Positions 17,893 through 25,561 are shown, numbered from the stretch's first letter. The stretch is DNA of 25,561 nucleotides from Bacteroidales bacterium (GCA_017551425.1 JAFZLQ010000052.1:1-25561); one strand, 5' to 3'. The notes: generated by a model not told the origin, from the letters alone. Numbers and translations are program-made.

Positions 17893-18502
17893 TAAAATTC
17901 ACAGAATCAATAACAACAAGGGTAGAATCCTGCTCCGGAACGGCGTAACTGTTGAACGGTTTGTGAAGGATCGAGTTGCGGGCGTGGTCGTCTGAACGCA
18001 TGCCGTAACCTTGCATGAAACCGTCCCTGGAGTACATCTTCACGTAGCAGTCGGTGTATATCTCCTTGCGGGTTTCGTCCCAGTAAATCGTGTCCGTCTC
18101 CATGGCCTCGTGCTTTATGACGTTGTTTATCACGACGTTGCCGAAAGCGGACCACACATCGCTGGTGCGGCCTGTCTTGTCCACCTGGTGCTTGGCGTTA
18201 TCGGAAAAAATCACGCTCTCCAGAAGGCCGTCCTCCGTATATGAATACACGGAAAGGCCTCCGGGGAAGAGGTCTATCTTGGAGGTGTCGTTGTCGTAGG
18301 TCTCCATTATCGGAGCCTCGAAGCGCATCTCTATCTTTCCGTTCCTGGATTGCACGGCAAACATGTCGCGGAGGGTCTGCACCGGGGTTTTGGACAGGTC
18401 GAGCCTGTCCGCCTCGTGCAGTTTGCCCCCACAGGATACGACAATACTGGCAAGCGCCGAAACGCTTGCCAGTATGCCTATGATCTGTGTCTTCCGGCTC
18501 AA
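17870..18502 (-). CDS. lptC: LPS export periplasmic lipoprotein LptC-like
   Basis: A 210-residue LptC-family protein. LptC links the inner-membrane LptBFG transporter to the LptA bridge that carries LPS to the outer membrane. The N-terminus MSRKTQIIGILASVSALAS leads to a lipobox ending VVSC (C24), so this version is lipid-anchored, as in other Bacteroidota. The body has the beta-jellyroll pattern with recognisable blocks MRFEAPIMETYDND, LFPGGLSVYSY, DNAKHQV and the repeated strands EAMETDTIYWDETRKEIYTD. The start codon is TTG: an in-frame TAA lies 9 nt upstream and no ATG precedes the signal peptide. It begins 2 nt after the TPR gene stop, so the two are co-transcribed. The ppiD promoter overlaps its 3' end. 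Confidence 0.88.
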   Translation of the reverse strand: MSRKTQIIGILASVSALASIVVSCGGKLHEADRLDLSKTPVQTLRDMFAVQSRNGKIEMRFEAPIMETYDNDTSKIDLFPGGLSVYSYTEDGLLESVIFSDNAKHQVDKTGRTSDVWSAFGNVVINNVIKHEAMETDTIYWDETRKEIYTDCYVKMYSRDGFMQGYGMRSDDHARNSILHKPFNSYAVPEQDSTLVVIDSVNFIGAFPKN

Positions 18503-18504
18503 TT

Positions 18505-19833
18505 CTACTTAACCGTCCTGACGGTCGTGGTAGCCTTCATGCCACCGCAGACCACGGTGTAGGACTGGCCGTTGGTGATGTCGTACATGAACGCGTCCGC
18601 TGCCGGAGGGAAGTACTTGCTGTACTGTGCGATGTAACGGTTGGCATCGTCGGCGAGGGAAGGATCTGCCGCCTTTGCCTTGTTCATATAGTCGCAAGCC
18701 ACCCAGTAAGGAGCCCTGCGGGCGATCTCGTCGCCACCGCAAGTGGTTGAACCCCAAATGGTTCCGATGAGCAGATATGCCTTGCCGGCAAGACTCTCAT
18801 CCATGGCGGGAACCTTGGACGCCGCCTCGAATGCAGTGGCGGAACGGCCGTTCTTGAAGCAGTAAACCGCAAGCTCGTAGAGGTAGGAAGCGTCCTGCTT
18901 GACGTCGGAATCGTCCCTGTCTATGGCCTCCTGCATGTACTTCACCGCGTTGGCTACGTTGCCCTTTGCGGAGTGGAGCTTGTACAGGTAGTATGCGGCA
19001 GCTGCCGAAGGCTCGAGGTTATACATGGTGGTAACGGCGTTGAGGAACAGGTCGTTGCTGTTGCAGTCCTCTGCCAGCGAGAGCATCTTCACGATGTTGG
19101 TCGCAAGCGCGAGGTCGTTGGGATTGGCCTCGTAGCGGGGACCGAACAGGGCGAGAAGGTCGTCGCAACTCGCTACCTTGCTGGTGGCGAACAGGTTCTC
19201 GATGTTGGTGCGGAAATCGGAGATCTGCTGCTTCTCTATATCCGAAGCCGGAACGATTGCGTCCATAAGGCCAAGGTTCCTCTGGTAAAGGTTGAGGACT
19301 TCCTCGGTGCCGATCGTGCCTGCGCCGAACAGGTCAACGGCGGTCTTGAAATCGTTGAAGAGCACTGAGGGCTTGGTCTTGTCTCCGAGGGTGTTGATAA
19401 CGCCTTCGTAGATGTCGTACACCCTCTTGCCGTCCTTGATGTACTTGGTCGCATAGTTGGCCTTGTTGTTGAGAGCCGTCACCGCATATTTCGGATACAG
19501 CTCGGCCCTCTGGTCCTGGAGCGTAAGCAGGGTATCGACGAGGCCGGCTACCACTGCGGCGTCCTTGGCGTTCTTCGCGATGAGGCGGGAGACGAGGTCG
19601 GACCCGTGGATAAGCAGGTTCTGGCTGCAGGTTGCAGGGCACAGTTTATATGCCATACGCCAGTTGGGGGTGGCGTCGTCGTAATTCTTCTGCTTGTAGT
19701 ACTCGGTGTAGTAGGAGAGATACTTGACGCACTCTTCTGCATTCTCGCCGTACTTGCTCATGTCCTGTGCGAACACGCGGACAGAGGGGAGAATCACCAT
19801 CAGGCTGATTGCTGCTAAAAATACTCTTTTCAT
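18505..19833 (-). CDS. secreted tetratricopeptide-repeat protein
   Basis: A 442-residue protein with a signal peptide (MKRVFLAAISLMVILPSVRVFA, cleavage before Q23), no lipobox and an almost entirely helical body. TPR-like helix pairs are visible near residues 40-70 (YYTEYYKQKNYDDATPNWRM), 225-260 and 285-340 (AAAAYYLYKLHSAKGNVANA, YMQEAIDRDDSDV). The repeats are degenerate in places. The location is presumably periplasmic and the function is unknown. It sits 18 nt after the barrel-protein gene and 2 nt before lptC, so its job is probably in outer-membrane assembly or LPS transport as a scaffold. That is inference from position. Confidence 0.8.
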   Translation of the reverse strand: MKRVFLAAISLMVILPSVRVFAQDMSKYGENAEECVKYLSYYTEYYKQKNYDDATPNWRMAYKLCPATCSQNLLIHGSDLVSRLIAKNAKDAAVVAGLVDTLLTLQDQRAELYPKYAVTALNNKANYATKYIKDGKRVYDIYEGVINTLGDKTKPSVLFNDFKTAVDLFGAGTIGTEEVLNLYQRNLGLMDAIVPASDIEKQQISDFRTNIENLFATSKVASCDDLLALFGPRYEANPNDLALATNIVKMLSLAEDCNSNDLFLNAVTTMYNLEPSAAAAYYLYKLHSAKGNVANAVKYMQEAIDRDDSDVKQDASYLYELAVYCFKNGRSATAFEAASKVPAMDESLAGKAYLLIGTIWGSTTCGGDEIARRAPYWVACDYMNKAKAADPSLADDANRYIAQYSKYFPPAADAFMYDITNGQSYTVVCGGMKATTTVRTVK

Positions 19834-19851
19834 ATCAATCGGGTTTATTGC

Positions 19852-21174
19852 TTATTCGTATGAGAATTTCTGGAACCATATGTCAAAAAGGTTGAATCCT
19901 ACGGAGAAGTTTATGTATCTCTCGCGTATCATGTCACCCTTCAATGAGCCCCTTTGTCCAAAGTCCATGCCAAAAGTGATTCCGTTGTACCAGCGGAAGA
20001 CCGGAAGCGTGGCTCCCAGCGTGATTCCGAAGGCATTTACGGGGGCTCCGTCGAGCTGGAAATAGTCGTTTTTCCAGTAGGCTCCGGCACGGTATGTTAT
20101 CTTGCGCCAGTAGTAACGGATGTCGCTGCGGTTGGGTACGTATTCCAAGCCCAGGCGGTAGGTCTCCGAGAGGGAGGTGGTGAAAACGGAACGTCCGGGG
20201 CCCGCGGTCACGTTGCCGGTGAAGGCCTCTGCCATGTCGAGCCCGGAGTTGCGCCAGTCGGAGCGGGTGTAGTCGAATTCGGCCATGAACTTGTCTGCAT
20301 AGCGGAAGCTCAGGCCCACGCCCTTCTCGCTGGCGATGCTCACTCCGTCGGGCGCTCCCTTGCGGTAGTAAAGCGTATCGGACGCAGCGGTGCCCGTGGA
20401 GTAACGGTAGCTCTCGGTGGTGCCGCGGAGCCTGGCTTCAGTCCTGTATGTGGCGCCGAGGGTAAGGGACGCCTTGGTGCCCAGGGACTGCTCGTACTGG
20501 ATGCCGAACTTGCCGGCGGGGGCGTTGAGCTGAAGTATATGACCGTTGCTGGCGCCGTTGTACGAGGCGTCTGTGAAGGATTCTACGAAAGTCTTTTCCG
20601 TCTTTCCGAAGTAGTAGATGAATTCCGCTCCGAGCGAAAGCCTGCGCCAGAAAGTGACGCCTGCGCCGACGAAGAGCTGGTAGAGGCTGCCCTGGCCGGA
20701 TGCCGCATAGTTGATGTTGCCAGTGCGGCCGATTATGGATTCGTCGAGCACGTCGTAGGAATAGCCGTAACCGGTGCTGCTCATCGGCATTATGCCAACC
20801 ATCATGGCGGAGGAGCGCCAGATGGGGAACGACAGCATTATGTCCCCGATGTTGGCAGTGTTGGAGACGGAGCGGAGGTCGTTCTGGCGGAAGAACTTGT
20901 TGTCCTGAATGACGGAGTAATCTGCCATGAAGGCAAGGGAGTCGCGCGCCGTAACCGCCGCAGGGTTGAGCGGATTGAGGAAACGGTTGTTGCGGGAGGC
21001 TATGCCCACGCCGCCCATGCTTTTATTGTAAGCGGTGCCGGGGGTCGCCAGGTCTCCTATGCCGAAGATCGAGTATGGGGTATAGCTGCCGAAGGTCTGG
21101 GCGGACAGCTCCAGACTGGACGCGACAAGCATGACCGCCGCCGCAAGCAGGCTATTGAATATTCTTCTTGACAT
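19852..21174 (-). CDS. FadL/OmpP1-like outer-membrane barrel protein
   Basis: A 440-residue outer-membrane protein with a signal peptide (MSRRIFNSLLAAAVMLVASS to SAQ, cleavage near residue 26). The mature N-terminus TFGSYTPYSIFGIGDLATPG and the block SMGGVGIASRNNRFLNPLNP resemble FadL-type proteins, whose N-terminal plug contains an NPA segment (NPAAVTARD here). The rest consists of alternating amphipathic strands rich in aromatic and small residues, with LSLGAEFIYYFG, KASLTLGATYRTEARL and FGMDFGQRG, ending in ERYINFSVGFNLFDIWF. FadL relatives admit hydrophobic compounds; the substrate here is unknown. The start lies inside coaX (23-nt overlap), and the TPR gene follows by 18 nt. This conserved-looking order suggests a role in outer-membrane biogenesis as well as transport. 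Confidence 0.82.
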   Translation of the reverse strand: MSRRIFNSLLAAAVMLVASSLELSAQTFGSYTPYSIFGIGDLATPGTAYNKSMGGVGIASRNNRFLNPLNPAAVTARDSLAFMADYSVIQDNKFFRQNDLRSVSNTANIGDIMLSFPIWRSSAMMVGIMPMSSTGYGYSYDVLDESIIGRTGNINYAASGQGSLYQLFVGAGVTFWRRLSLGAEFIYYFGKTEKTFVESFTDASYNGASNGHILQLNAPAGKFGIQYEQSLGTKASLTLGATYRTEARLRGTTESYRYSTGTAASDTLYYRKGAPDGVSIASEKGVGLSFRYADKFMAEFDYTRSDWRNSGLDMAEAFTGNVTAGPGRSVFTTSLSETYRLGLEYVPNRSDIRYYWRKITYRAGAYWKNDYFQLDGAPVNAFGITLGATLPVFRWYNGITFGMDFGQRGSLKGDMIRERYINFSVGFNLFDIWFQKFSYE

Positions 21175-21880
21175 ATTCGTCGGTGATAATGGCCAGGCCC
21201 ATCAATCCGAGATTACAAACTACAAAGATGGAATTTTTCATCCGCTTGGCAAAATAATTTGCGTCGCCGCCTGTAAAAATGAGGATATTCTGGGGGTTTG
21301 ACCTTATGTAACCGTCTATTTCAAACTTTATACCCGAAATGACGCCGGACTCGATGGAGGAGATTCCGGAATTGCCGGGGAAACGGCTGTCGGTGGGCAT
21401 GTTCACCAGCGGAAGGGCCCTGGAATAACGGTTGAGGGCCTTGAAGCGGGTGCGGCATCCGAGGGAAATGTTGCCGCCGAGGTAAGAGCCGTCGCTGCCT
21501 ATGAAATCTATGGTAAGCGTGGTTCCAAAGTCGAAAACCGTGCAGGACTTGCCGCTGAACAGATAGCTTACCGCAACGAGGGAGGAGGCGCGGTCGTAGG
21601 TAAGATAGTCGGGAATGCCGTACGACGACAGGGCCCCGGGATGGGAAGTGTCCAGCAAAAGGAGGTTCTGGCAGATGCCGGCGAGGACGTTCTCCTCTTC
21701 CGGGGTGATGTCCCTTACGGCCACCACCGCAAGCACCAGGGGCGTCTGTTTCTCCGTGAGGGAGCAGATGAAGTCCAGCACCCTCTCGCCCTGGTAACGG
21801 AAAGTCTTTCCCAGTACGGATCCGTCCGACCAGGCAGCCTTTACGGCAGTGTTGCCTATTTCTATCAAAAGATTTGACAC
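21152..21880 (-). CDS. coaX: type III pantothenate kinase
   Basis: A 242-residue CoaX, which phosphorylates pantothenate with ATP in the first step of coenzyme A synthesis. It has the ASKHA-fold blocks IEIGNTAVK (6-14), YGIPDYLTYDRAS with the catalytic-type Asp, FDFGTTLTIDF and GGNISLGCRTRFKAL, plus a late TGGDANYF. Two positions differ from common forms: the first acidic residue of the DxGNT phosphate loop is Glu (E7), and the usual P in GGxIxPG is L. Both are mild. The start is GTG at 21880, directly after AGGA. The next gene overlaps its end by 23 nt. It has its own promoter candidate in the 36-nt gap after mfd. Confidence 0.93.
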   Translation of the reverse strand: MSNLLIEIGNTAVKAAWSDGSVLGKTFRYQGERVLDFICSLTEKQTPLVLAVVAVRDITPEEENVLAGICQNLLLLDTSHPGALSSYGIPDYLTYDRASSLVAVSYLFSGKSCTVFDFGTTLTIDFIGSDGSYLGGNISLGCRTRFKALNRYSRALPLVNMPTDSRFPGNSGISSIESGVISGIKFEIDGYIRSNPQNILIFTGGDANYFAKRMKNSIFVVCNLGLMGLAIITDEYVKKNIQ

Positions 21881-21902
21881 TCCTATTATTACAATAAGCC
21901 TA

Positions 21903-21933
21903 CAAAGTTAGGAATTTTATTCCAACTTACTAA
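21903..21933 (-). promoter_or_regulatory. promoter candidate for coaX and the envelope cluster
   Basis: On the minus strand TAACTTTG (21903-21910) is a perfect TAnnTTTG -7 element, with TTA (21931-21933) 20 bases upstream in place of TTG. The upstream part lies in the last codons of mfd. A leader of about 15-20 nt would precede the GTG start. Confidence 0.5.
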
Positions 21934-24900
21934 GAATTAGCCTGGCTTTTTGCAAAGAGTCCACGTTGCGGGTTATAAGTTTGAGTTTTCCCTGGCTCTG
22001 TTTGAATTCCAACGAGTACAGTCCGGAATTGACCCGGTCGAGGATACGGGTGAACACGCCGGACTGGAAATACGGAGACATCTGGTTGGAAATGAAGAAG
22101 GCTATGAACATGCCGTTCTTTATAACTATCTTCTCGAAGCCGAGCCTTGCTCCGGCGTTTCGTATCTTCACCACCTCGAAGAGGTTCTCCACTTCCTGGG
22201 TCATGTGGCCGAAGCGGTCCTGCAGCTGAACCTTGAACAGTTCTATTTCCTTGTCCGACAGGAGGGAATCCAGCTGCTTGTAAATCCTTATCTTTTCGGC
22301 GGTTATGTCTATGTAGTCATCGGGGATGAGGGCCTGCTGGTCGGTTTCCACAAGGCAGTCGGTGGTGAATGTGCCGCGGTCTCCCTTTGTCACCAGTCCG
22401 GCCTCCATGCCGAGTTCCTCCATGGCCTCGGCAAGTATCTTCTGGTATGTCTCGAATCCCATGTCGCTTATGAATCCGCTCTGTTCCGCACCGAGCAGGT
22501 TGCCGGCTCCGCGTATGTCAAGATCCTGCATGGCAATGTTGAATCCGCTGCCGAGGTCGCTGAATTCCTCTATCGCCTTCAGGCGCCTGCGGGCATCCTC
22601 GGTAAGGGTGGTGAGTGGCGGGATGATGAGGTAGCAGAACGCCTTGCGGTTGGACCTGCCCACGCGTCCGCGAAGCTGGTGAAGGTCGCTCAGACCTATG
22701 TTCTGGGCCTGGTTGATGATGATCGTGTTGGCGTTGGGTATGTCGAGTCCGTTCTCTATGATGGTGGTGCAGAGCAACATGTCGTAATCGCCCCGGATGA
22801 ATTCCAGCATGCGGTTTTCAAGTTCCCTGGAATCCATCTGCCCATGCGCCACGCATATCTTCATGTCGGGGATGAGACGGTGGAGTATTTCGTAGATGGC
22901 GGGAATCTCTTCCACCTTGTTGTGCAGGAAGAACACCTGCCCGCCGCGGTTCAACTCGTAGTTTACGATACTCTTTATCTCGTCCTTGTCGAACAGTATT
23001 ATCTCCGTCTGAATGGGTATGCGGTTGGGCGGAGGGGTGTTTATTATGCTCAGGTCGCGGGCTCCCAGCAGGGAGAACTGGAGGGTACGGGGGATGGGAG
23101 TCGCGGTGAGGGTAAGGGTATCAACGGAAGAACGCATCCTGCGGAGTTTCTCTTTGGCCGAGACCCCGAATTTCTGTTCCTCGTCTATCACCAGCAAGCC
23201 CAGGTCCTTGAAAACAAAGTTGTCCGACAGTATCTTATGGGTGCCGATGAGTATGTCTATCTTTCCTTCCTCCAGGCGTTTGCGTATATCGTTTATCTCT
23301 TTGGCCGTGCGCAGGCGGCTCACATAGTCCACCGTGCACGGGAGGTCCTTGAGGCGTTCGGAGAAAGTGGTGAAATGCTGGAGCGCGAGGATGGTGGTAG
23401 GAACGAGCACCGCAGTCTGCTTGCCGTCCGTCGCCGCCTTGAACGCCGCCCTGATGGCGATTTCCGTCTTTCCGAATCCCACGTCGCCGCATATCAGACG
23501 GTCCATCGGGCAGCTGTCTTCCATGTCGCGCTTCACCGCCCTGGACGCAAGGTCCTGGTCCGGCGTATCCTCATACATGAAGGATGATTCCAACTCTTCC
23601 TGCAGATAGGTGTCCGGAGAGAACGCGAAAGCCTTTGATGCCTTGCGGCGGGCGTACAGCTGGATAAGGTCCTTGGCTATATCCTTTACGCGGGATTTGG
23701 CGTTACCCTTGAGGGTGAGCCATGTCTTGGATCCGAGTTTGTTTATCTTTGGCGGTTCGCCGTCCCTGGAGCGGAACCTCGATATCTTGTGCAGCGCATG
23801 TACCGACACGAACACCACGTCCCCGTCCTTATAGGTGAGTTTCACCACCTCTTTGATGCGTCCGAAGTCGTCCCTGAGCCTTACCAGGCCGCCGAACACT
23901 CCCACTCCGTGGTCTATATGCACAACGTAATCACCTATGTTGAAGGAGTTGAGATCGTTGATGGTGAGTTGTTCCGTCTTTTCCACGCTGCGGCGCAGGC
24001 TGACGCGGTGGAAACGGTCGAATATCTCATGGTCGGTGTAATAACATACATGGTCCTGGCGGTCTATGAACCCGCTGTGTATGTTCTTTCCCTTGACGAA
24101 GTCCGGGATCAGGCCGCCGTTCTGGGACAGGATGGACTGGATGCGGTCCAGCTGGTTGGATTTGTCGCCGTATATCAGGACCTTGTATCCGCTTTCCATC
24201 TTCTCCCTGATGTCTTCCGTAAGGAGTTCGAAGTTCTTGTTGAAAACGGGCTGGGGGGATATTTCGAATTCCACGGCGTCATCGGCATTGTGCTGCAGGG
24301 GTGTGTCGATGAAAACCTTTTTGAATCCGGCGGTCAGCGGGAAGTATTCCTTGTCCTTGTACATGTCCGAGGAATCCAGCCACAGAAGGGTTCCGGCAGG
24401 GAGTATCTCAAGGATATTGTTTCCTTCGGGGGTACCGTCTGATATGGCTGAGGAAACTATGTCCGCAGTGTCGCATTTTTCTTTCGACAGCTGGGTGTTG
24501 CAGTCGAACAGGTGGATGCTGTCTATCTCATTGCCCCAGAATGATATACGGTATGGATTGTTGCGCGAGAATGAAAAAATATCTATTATAGATCCGCGTA
24601 TTGCGAACTGCCCGGTAGCCGATACGAAGTCAACCCTTTCGAATCCTTTGGAAGCCAGTTCCTCCACCAGTTTTTCGTGGCTTATCTCCTGGGCCGTTTT
24701 AAGTTTTATTACCGAATTCTTAAGGGTTCTGGTACCGGGAATGAGTTCTTCCAGGGCCTCGGGATAGGATACGATGAACAGTTTTTCTTTCCTGGAAGAC
24801 AGTATTTTTTCCACTGCAGCGGTACGCTGGACGCTCAGGGAGGATTTATAGTTGCTCCTTTCTATGTTCTTGCCTGAAGACGGAAGGAAAAAGACAGAGT

Positions 24901-25096
24901 CGCCGCTGGTGAGGGAATAAAGGTCGGCAGAACAGTATTCAGCCGCTTCCCTGTTCGGCAGAATGATGAAGTTCATTCCCTCCCCTGCCGCTTCACTCAC
25001 AACAAACCACCTCGCAGAAAGATACAGCGACTTGCAGAATACCTCATTCTCCGATGATATCCTCTCTTTCAGTAATTGTATTGACTTACTGTTCAC
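21917..25096 (-). CDS. mfd: transcription-repair coupling factor Mfd
   Basis: A 1059-residue Mfd, which removes RNA polymerase stalled at DNA damage and recruits UvrA. The N-terminal UvrB-like region includes FFLPSSGKN and TGQFAIRGSIIDIFSF. The CarD-like RNA-polymerase-interacting domain has GDYVVHIDHGVGVFGGL near residue 385. The helicase core has Walker A CGDVGFGKTE near residue 540, the DExx box VIDEEQKFGV near 637, TATPIPRTLQ, and the second RecA domain with TTIIENGLDIPNANT and QLRGRVGRSNR. A TRCF C-terminal domain ends it. It is shorter than E. coli Mfd (1148), mostly in the N-terminal third. The start is GTG at 25096, fixed by an in-frame TAA two codons upstream. Its base composition looks less G+C-rich than neighbours such as folA. 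Confidence 0.97.
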   Translation of the reverse strand: MNSKSIQLLKERISSENEVFCKSLYLSARWFVVSEAAGEGMNFIILPNREAAEYCSADLYSLTSGDSVFFLPSSGKNIERSNYKSSLSVQRTAAVEKILSSRKEKLFIVSYPEALEELIPGTRTLKNSVIKLKTAQEISHEKLVEELASKGFERVDFVSATGQFAIRGSIIDIFSFSRNNPYRISFWGNEIDSIHLFDCNTQLSKEKCDTADIVSSAISDGTPEGNNILEILPAGTLLWLDSSDMYKDKEYFPLTAGFKKVFIDTPLQHNADDAVEFEISPQPVFNKNFELLTEDIREKMESGYKVLIYGDKSNQLDRIQSILSQNGGLIPDFVKGKNIHSGFIDRQDHVCYYTDHEIFDRFHRVSLRRSVEKTEQLTINDLNSFNIGDYVVHIDHGVGVFGGLVRLRDDFGRIKEVVKLTYKDGDVVFVSVHALHKISRFRSRDGEPPKINKLGSKTWLTLKGNAKSRVKDIAKDLIQLYARRKASKAFAFSPDTYLQEELESSFMYEDTPDQDLASRAVKRDMEDSCPMDRLICGDVGFGKTEIAIRAAFKAATDGKQTAVLVPTTILALQHFTTFSERLKDLPCTVDYVSRLRTAKEINDIRKRLEEGKIDILIGTHKILSDNFVFKDLGLLVIDEEQKFGVSAKEKLRRMRSSVDTLTLTATPIPRTLQFSLLGARDLSIINTPPPNRIPIQTEIILFDKDEIKSIVNYELNRGGQVFFLHNKVEEIPAIYEILHRLIPDMKICVAHGQMDSRELENRMLEFIRGDYDMLLCTTIIENGLDIPNANTIIINQAQNIGLSDLHQLRGRVGRSNRKAFCYLIIPPLTTLTEDARRRLKAIEEFSDLGSGFNIAMQDLDIRGAGNLLGAEQSGFISDMGFETYQKILAEAMEELGMEAGLVTKGDRGTFTTDCLVETDQQALIPDDYIDITAEKIRIYKQLDSLLSDKEIELFKVQLQDRFGHMTQEVENLFEVVKIRNAGARLGFEKIVIKNGMFIAFFISNQMSPYFQSGVFTRILDRVNSGLYSLEFKQSQGKLKLITRNVDSLQKARLILSKLE

Positions 25097-25104
25097 CTCT
25101 TATT

Positions 25105-25135
25105 CAATACTAAAACAAATTGTTGTTTCTCCAAA
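25105..25135 (-). promoter_or_regulatory. promoter candidate for mfd
   Basis: On the minus strand TTTG (25132-25135), a 19-base spacer and TAGTATTG (25105-25112) fit the Bacteroidota pattern with one mismatch in the -7 element. Only 8 nt separate it from the GTG start, so the mRNA leader would be very short or absent. Confidence 0.45.
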
Positions 25136-25228
25136 CTTCCGCTTCGCTCCATCCCTCCCGTTCACATCGTCACGGGCGATGATTGTTTTAAGAAACAGTA
25201 GTATATTTTTATAATCATCCAATACTAG

Positions 25229-25330
25229 CGATGCGATAAACCCGCATCATGATTTTATAACTTATTAATATTTAATGTTTTACTAACGTTTTTGCTTGTT
25301 CGCGATTTGAATCGCTTTCCGATGCGATAA
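25229..25330. repeat. 11-bp direct repeat pair
   Basis: CGATGCGATAA occurs at 25229-25239 and again at 25320-25330, 91 bp apart, in the spacer ahead of the transposase. It may belong to transposase binding or the element's end, or be chance in A+T-rich DNA. Confidence 0.35.
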
Positions 25331-25415
25331 TTCGATTCGACGTCGTTGCAAGTCATTAACTACAAATTATTTGAATAGCTCTTTGACATTTCACGATTTG
25401 AAGTGAGCGTTTGGC

Positions 25416-25423
25416 TAAATTTG
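25416..25423 (+). promoter_or_regulatory. -7-like element ahead of the transposase
   Basis: TAAATTTG is a perfect TAnnTTTG match 22 nt before the transposase ATG. The nearby TTTG sequences are 15 and 30 bases upstream, neither at the preferred spacing. Confidence 0.35.
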
Positions 25424-25445
25424 TGGCTGTAACCAGCTCCGAATT

Positions 25446-25561
25446 ATGAACAAAGGCCAATATGTCTTCGCCCAAGTGATGACTTACTTCCCTCGGTGGG
25501 TCTTTGAAGAGGCCGTCAAAAAGTACAACGGCGACTTCCATGCAAAGAATCTTAACAGCTA
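25446..25561 (+). CDS. IS4-family transposase, DUF4372 N-terminus (partial)
   Basis: Thirty-eight codons are visible from ATG 25446 to the window edge. The translation begins MNKGQYVFAQVMTYFPRWVF and continues with EEAVKKYNGD and FHAKNLNS. This matches the N-terminal DUF4372 segment of IS4-type transposases of Bacteroidota, whose proteins typically start MNKGKYVFAQ and have a KYNGN-like motif at this distance. The catalytic DDE residues lie beyond the window, so intactness cannot be judged. The gene reads away from mfd. Confidence 0.82.
   Translation, partial: MNKGQYVFAQVMTYFPRWVFEEAVKKYNGDFHAKNLNS
25446..25561 (+). mobile_element. insertion sequence, IS4 family (left part, boundary unresolved)
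   Basis: The transposase start marks an insertion sequence entering the window from the right. The coordinates give only the minimal visible extent. The true left end lies somewhere in the A+T-rich spacer between about 25140 and 25445. Confidence 0.7.

Larger units (their letters stand above)
25136..25445. other. A+T-rich spacer between mfd and the insertion-sequence transposase
   Basis: No gene is supported here. The stretch next to mfd (to about 25195) is mixed in composition. From about 25196 it turns strongly A+T-rich. It contains the 11-base direct repeat CGATGCGATAA (25229-25239 and 25320-25330), the small palindrome GCGATT-TG-AATCGC (25302-25315) and CGATTTGAA at 25303 and 25394. The right part is presumably the non-coding leader of the insertion sequence, but I cannot place its terminal inverted repeat because the other end is outside the window. 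Confidence 0.5.

Noticed and set aside
21950..23587. A 545-codon open frame antisense to mfd
   Set aside because: Shadow of mfd with no recognisable domain.
25371..25390. AGCTCTTTGACATTT resembles rRNA-operon leader sequence of Bacteroidota
   Set aside because: No rRNA follows; a transposase gene does, so it is probably part of the element's leader or coincidence.
25140..25445. CRISPR array, tRNA or riboswitch in the A+T-rich spacer
   Set aside because: Only one pair of short direct repeats, no regular spacing, no cloverleaf and no conserved aptamer core could be seen.

Overview
The window is a G+C-rich chromosomal segment from a member of the Bacteroidota, most likely Bacteroidales. Signs of this are Bacteroidota-style promoters (TAnnTTTG at -7, TTG-like element about 20 bases upstream), few Shine-Dalgarno sequences, short A-rich leaders, secreted proteins typical of the phylum (a thioredoxin-fold lipoprotein, a FadL-like barrel protein, an LptC lipoprotein) and a DUF4372-type IS4 transposase. 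Most of it is housekeeping sequence with intact genes. I see no tRNA, rRNA, CRISPR array or phage module.

Layout. (1) 1-7007, minus strand: a tight run of NSS sodium symporter, mutS, a family 4 glycosyltransferase, a CpXC zinc-ribbon protein and a YfhO-like polytopic membrane protein that runs off the left edge. Gaps are 27 nt, 4 nt, a 4-nt overlap and 6 nt. (2) 7086-9415, plus strand: a lipoprotein with a C-terminal thioredoxin-like domain, thyA and folA, coupled by ATGA overlap or a 3-nt gap. (3) 9412-14626, minus strand: ychF, galK and a 979-residue secreted protein that combines an HExxH peptidase-like region, a beta-propeller-like middle and an outer-membrane barrel-like end. folA and this gene share their stop codons in one TTAA. 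(4) 14692-15618, plus strand: a secreted endonuclease/exonuclease/phosphatase-family protein. (5) 15727-21880, minus strand: coaX, a FadL-like outer-membrane protein, a TPR protein, lptC and a PpiD/SurA-like chaperone, mostly an envelope-biogenesis cluster, ended by a clear intrinsic terminator. (6) 21917-25096, minus strand: mfd. (7) 25097-25561: an A+T-rich spacer and the start of an insertion sequence reading away from mfd.

How the genes work together. mutS and mfd are DNA-repair genes. thyA and folA form the dTMP/folate couple: ThyA turns methylene-THF into DHF and DHFR recycles it. The lptC block moves LPS and handles outer-membrane proteins. The least ordinary item is the 979-residue peptidase/propeller/barrel protein. 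I found no convincing evidence of a wholly new multi-gene system. The other points of interest are promoter architecture, start-codon choice, gene-end overlaps and the insertion sequence beside mfd.
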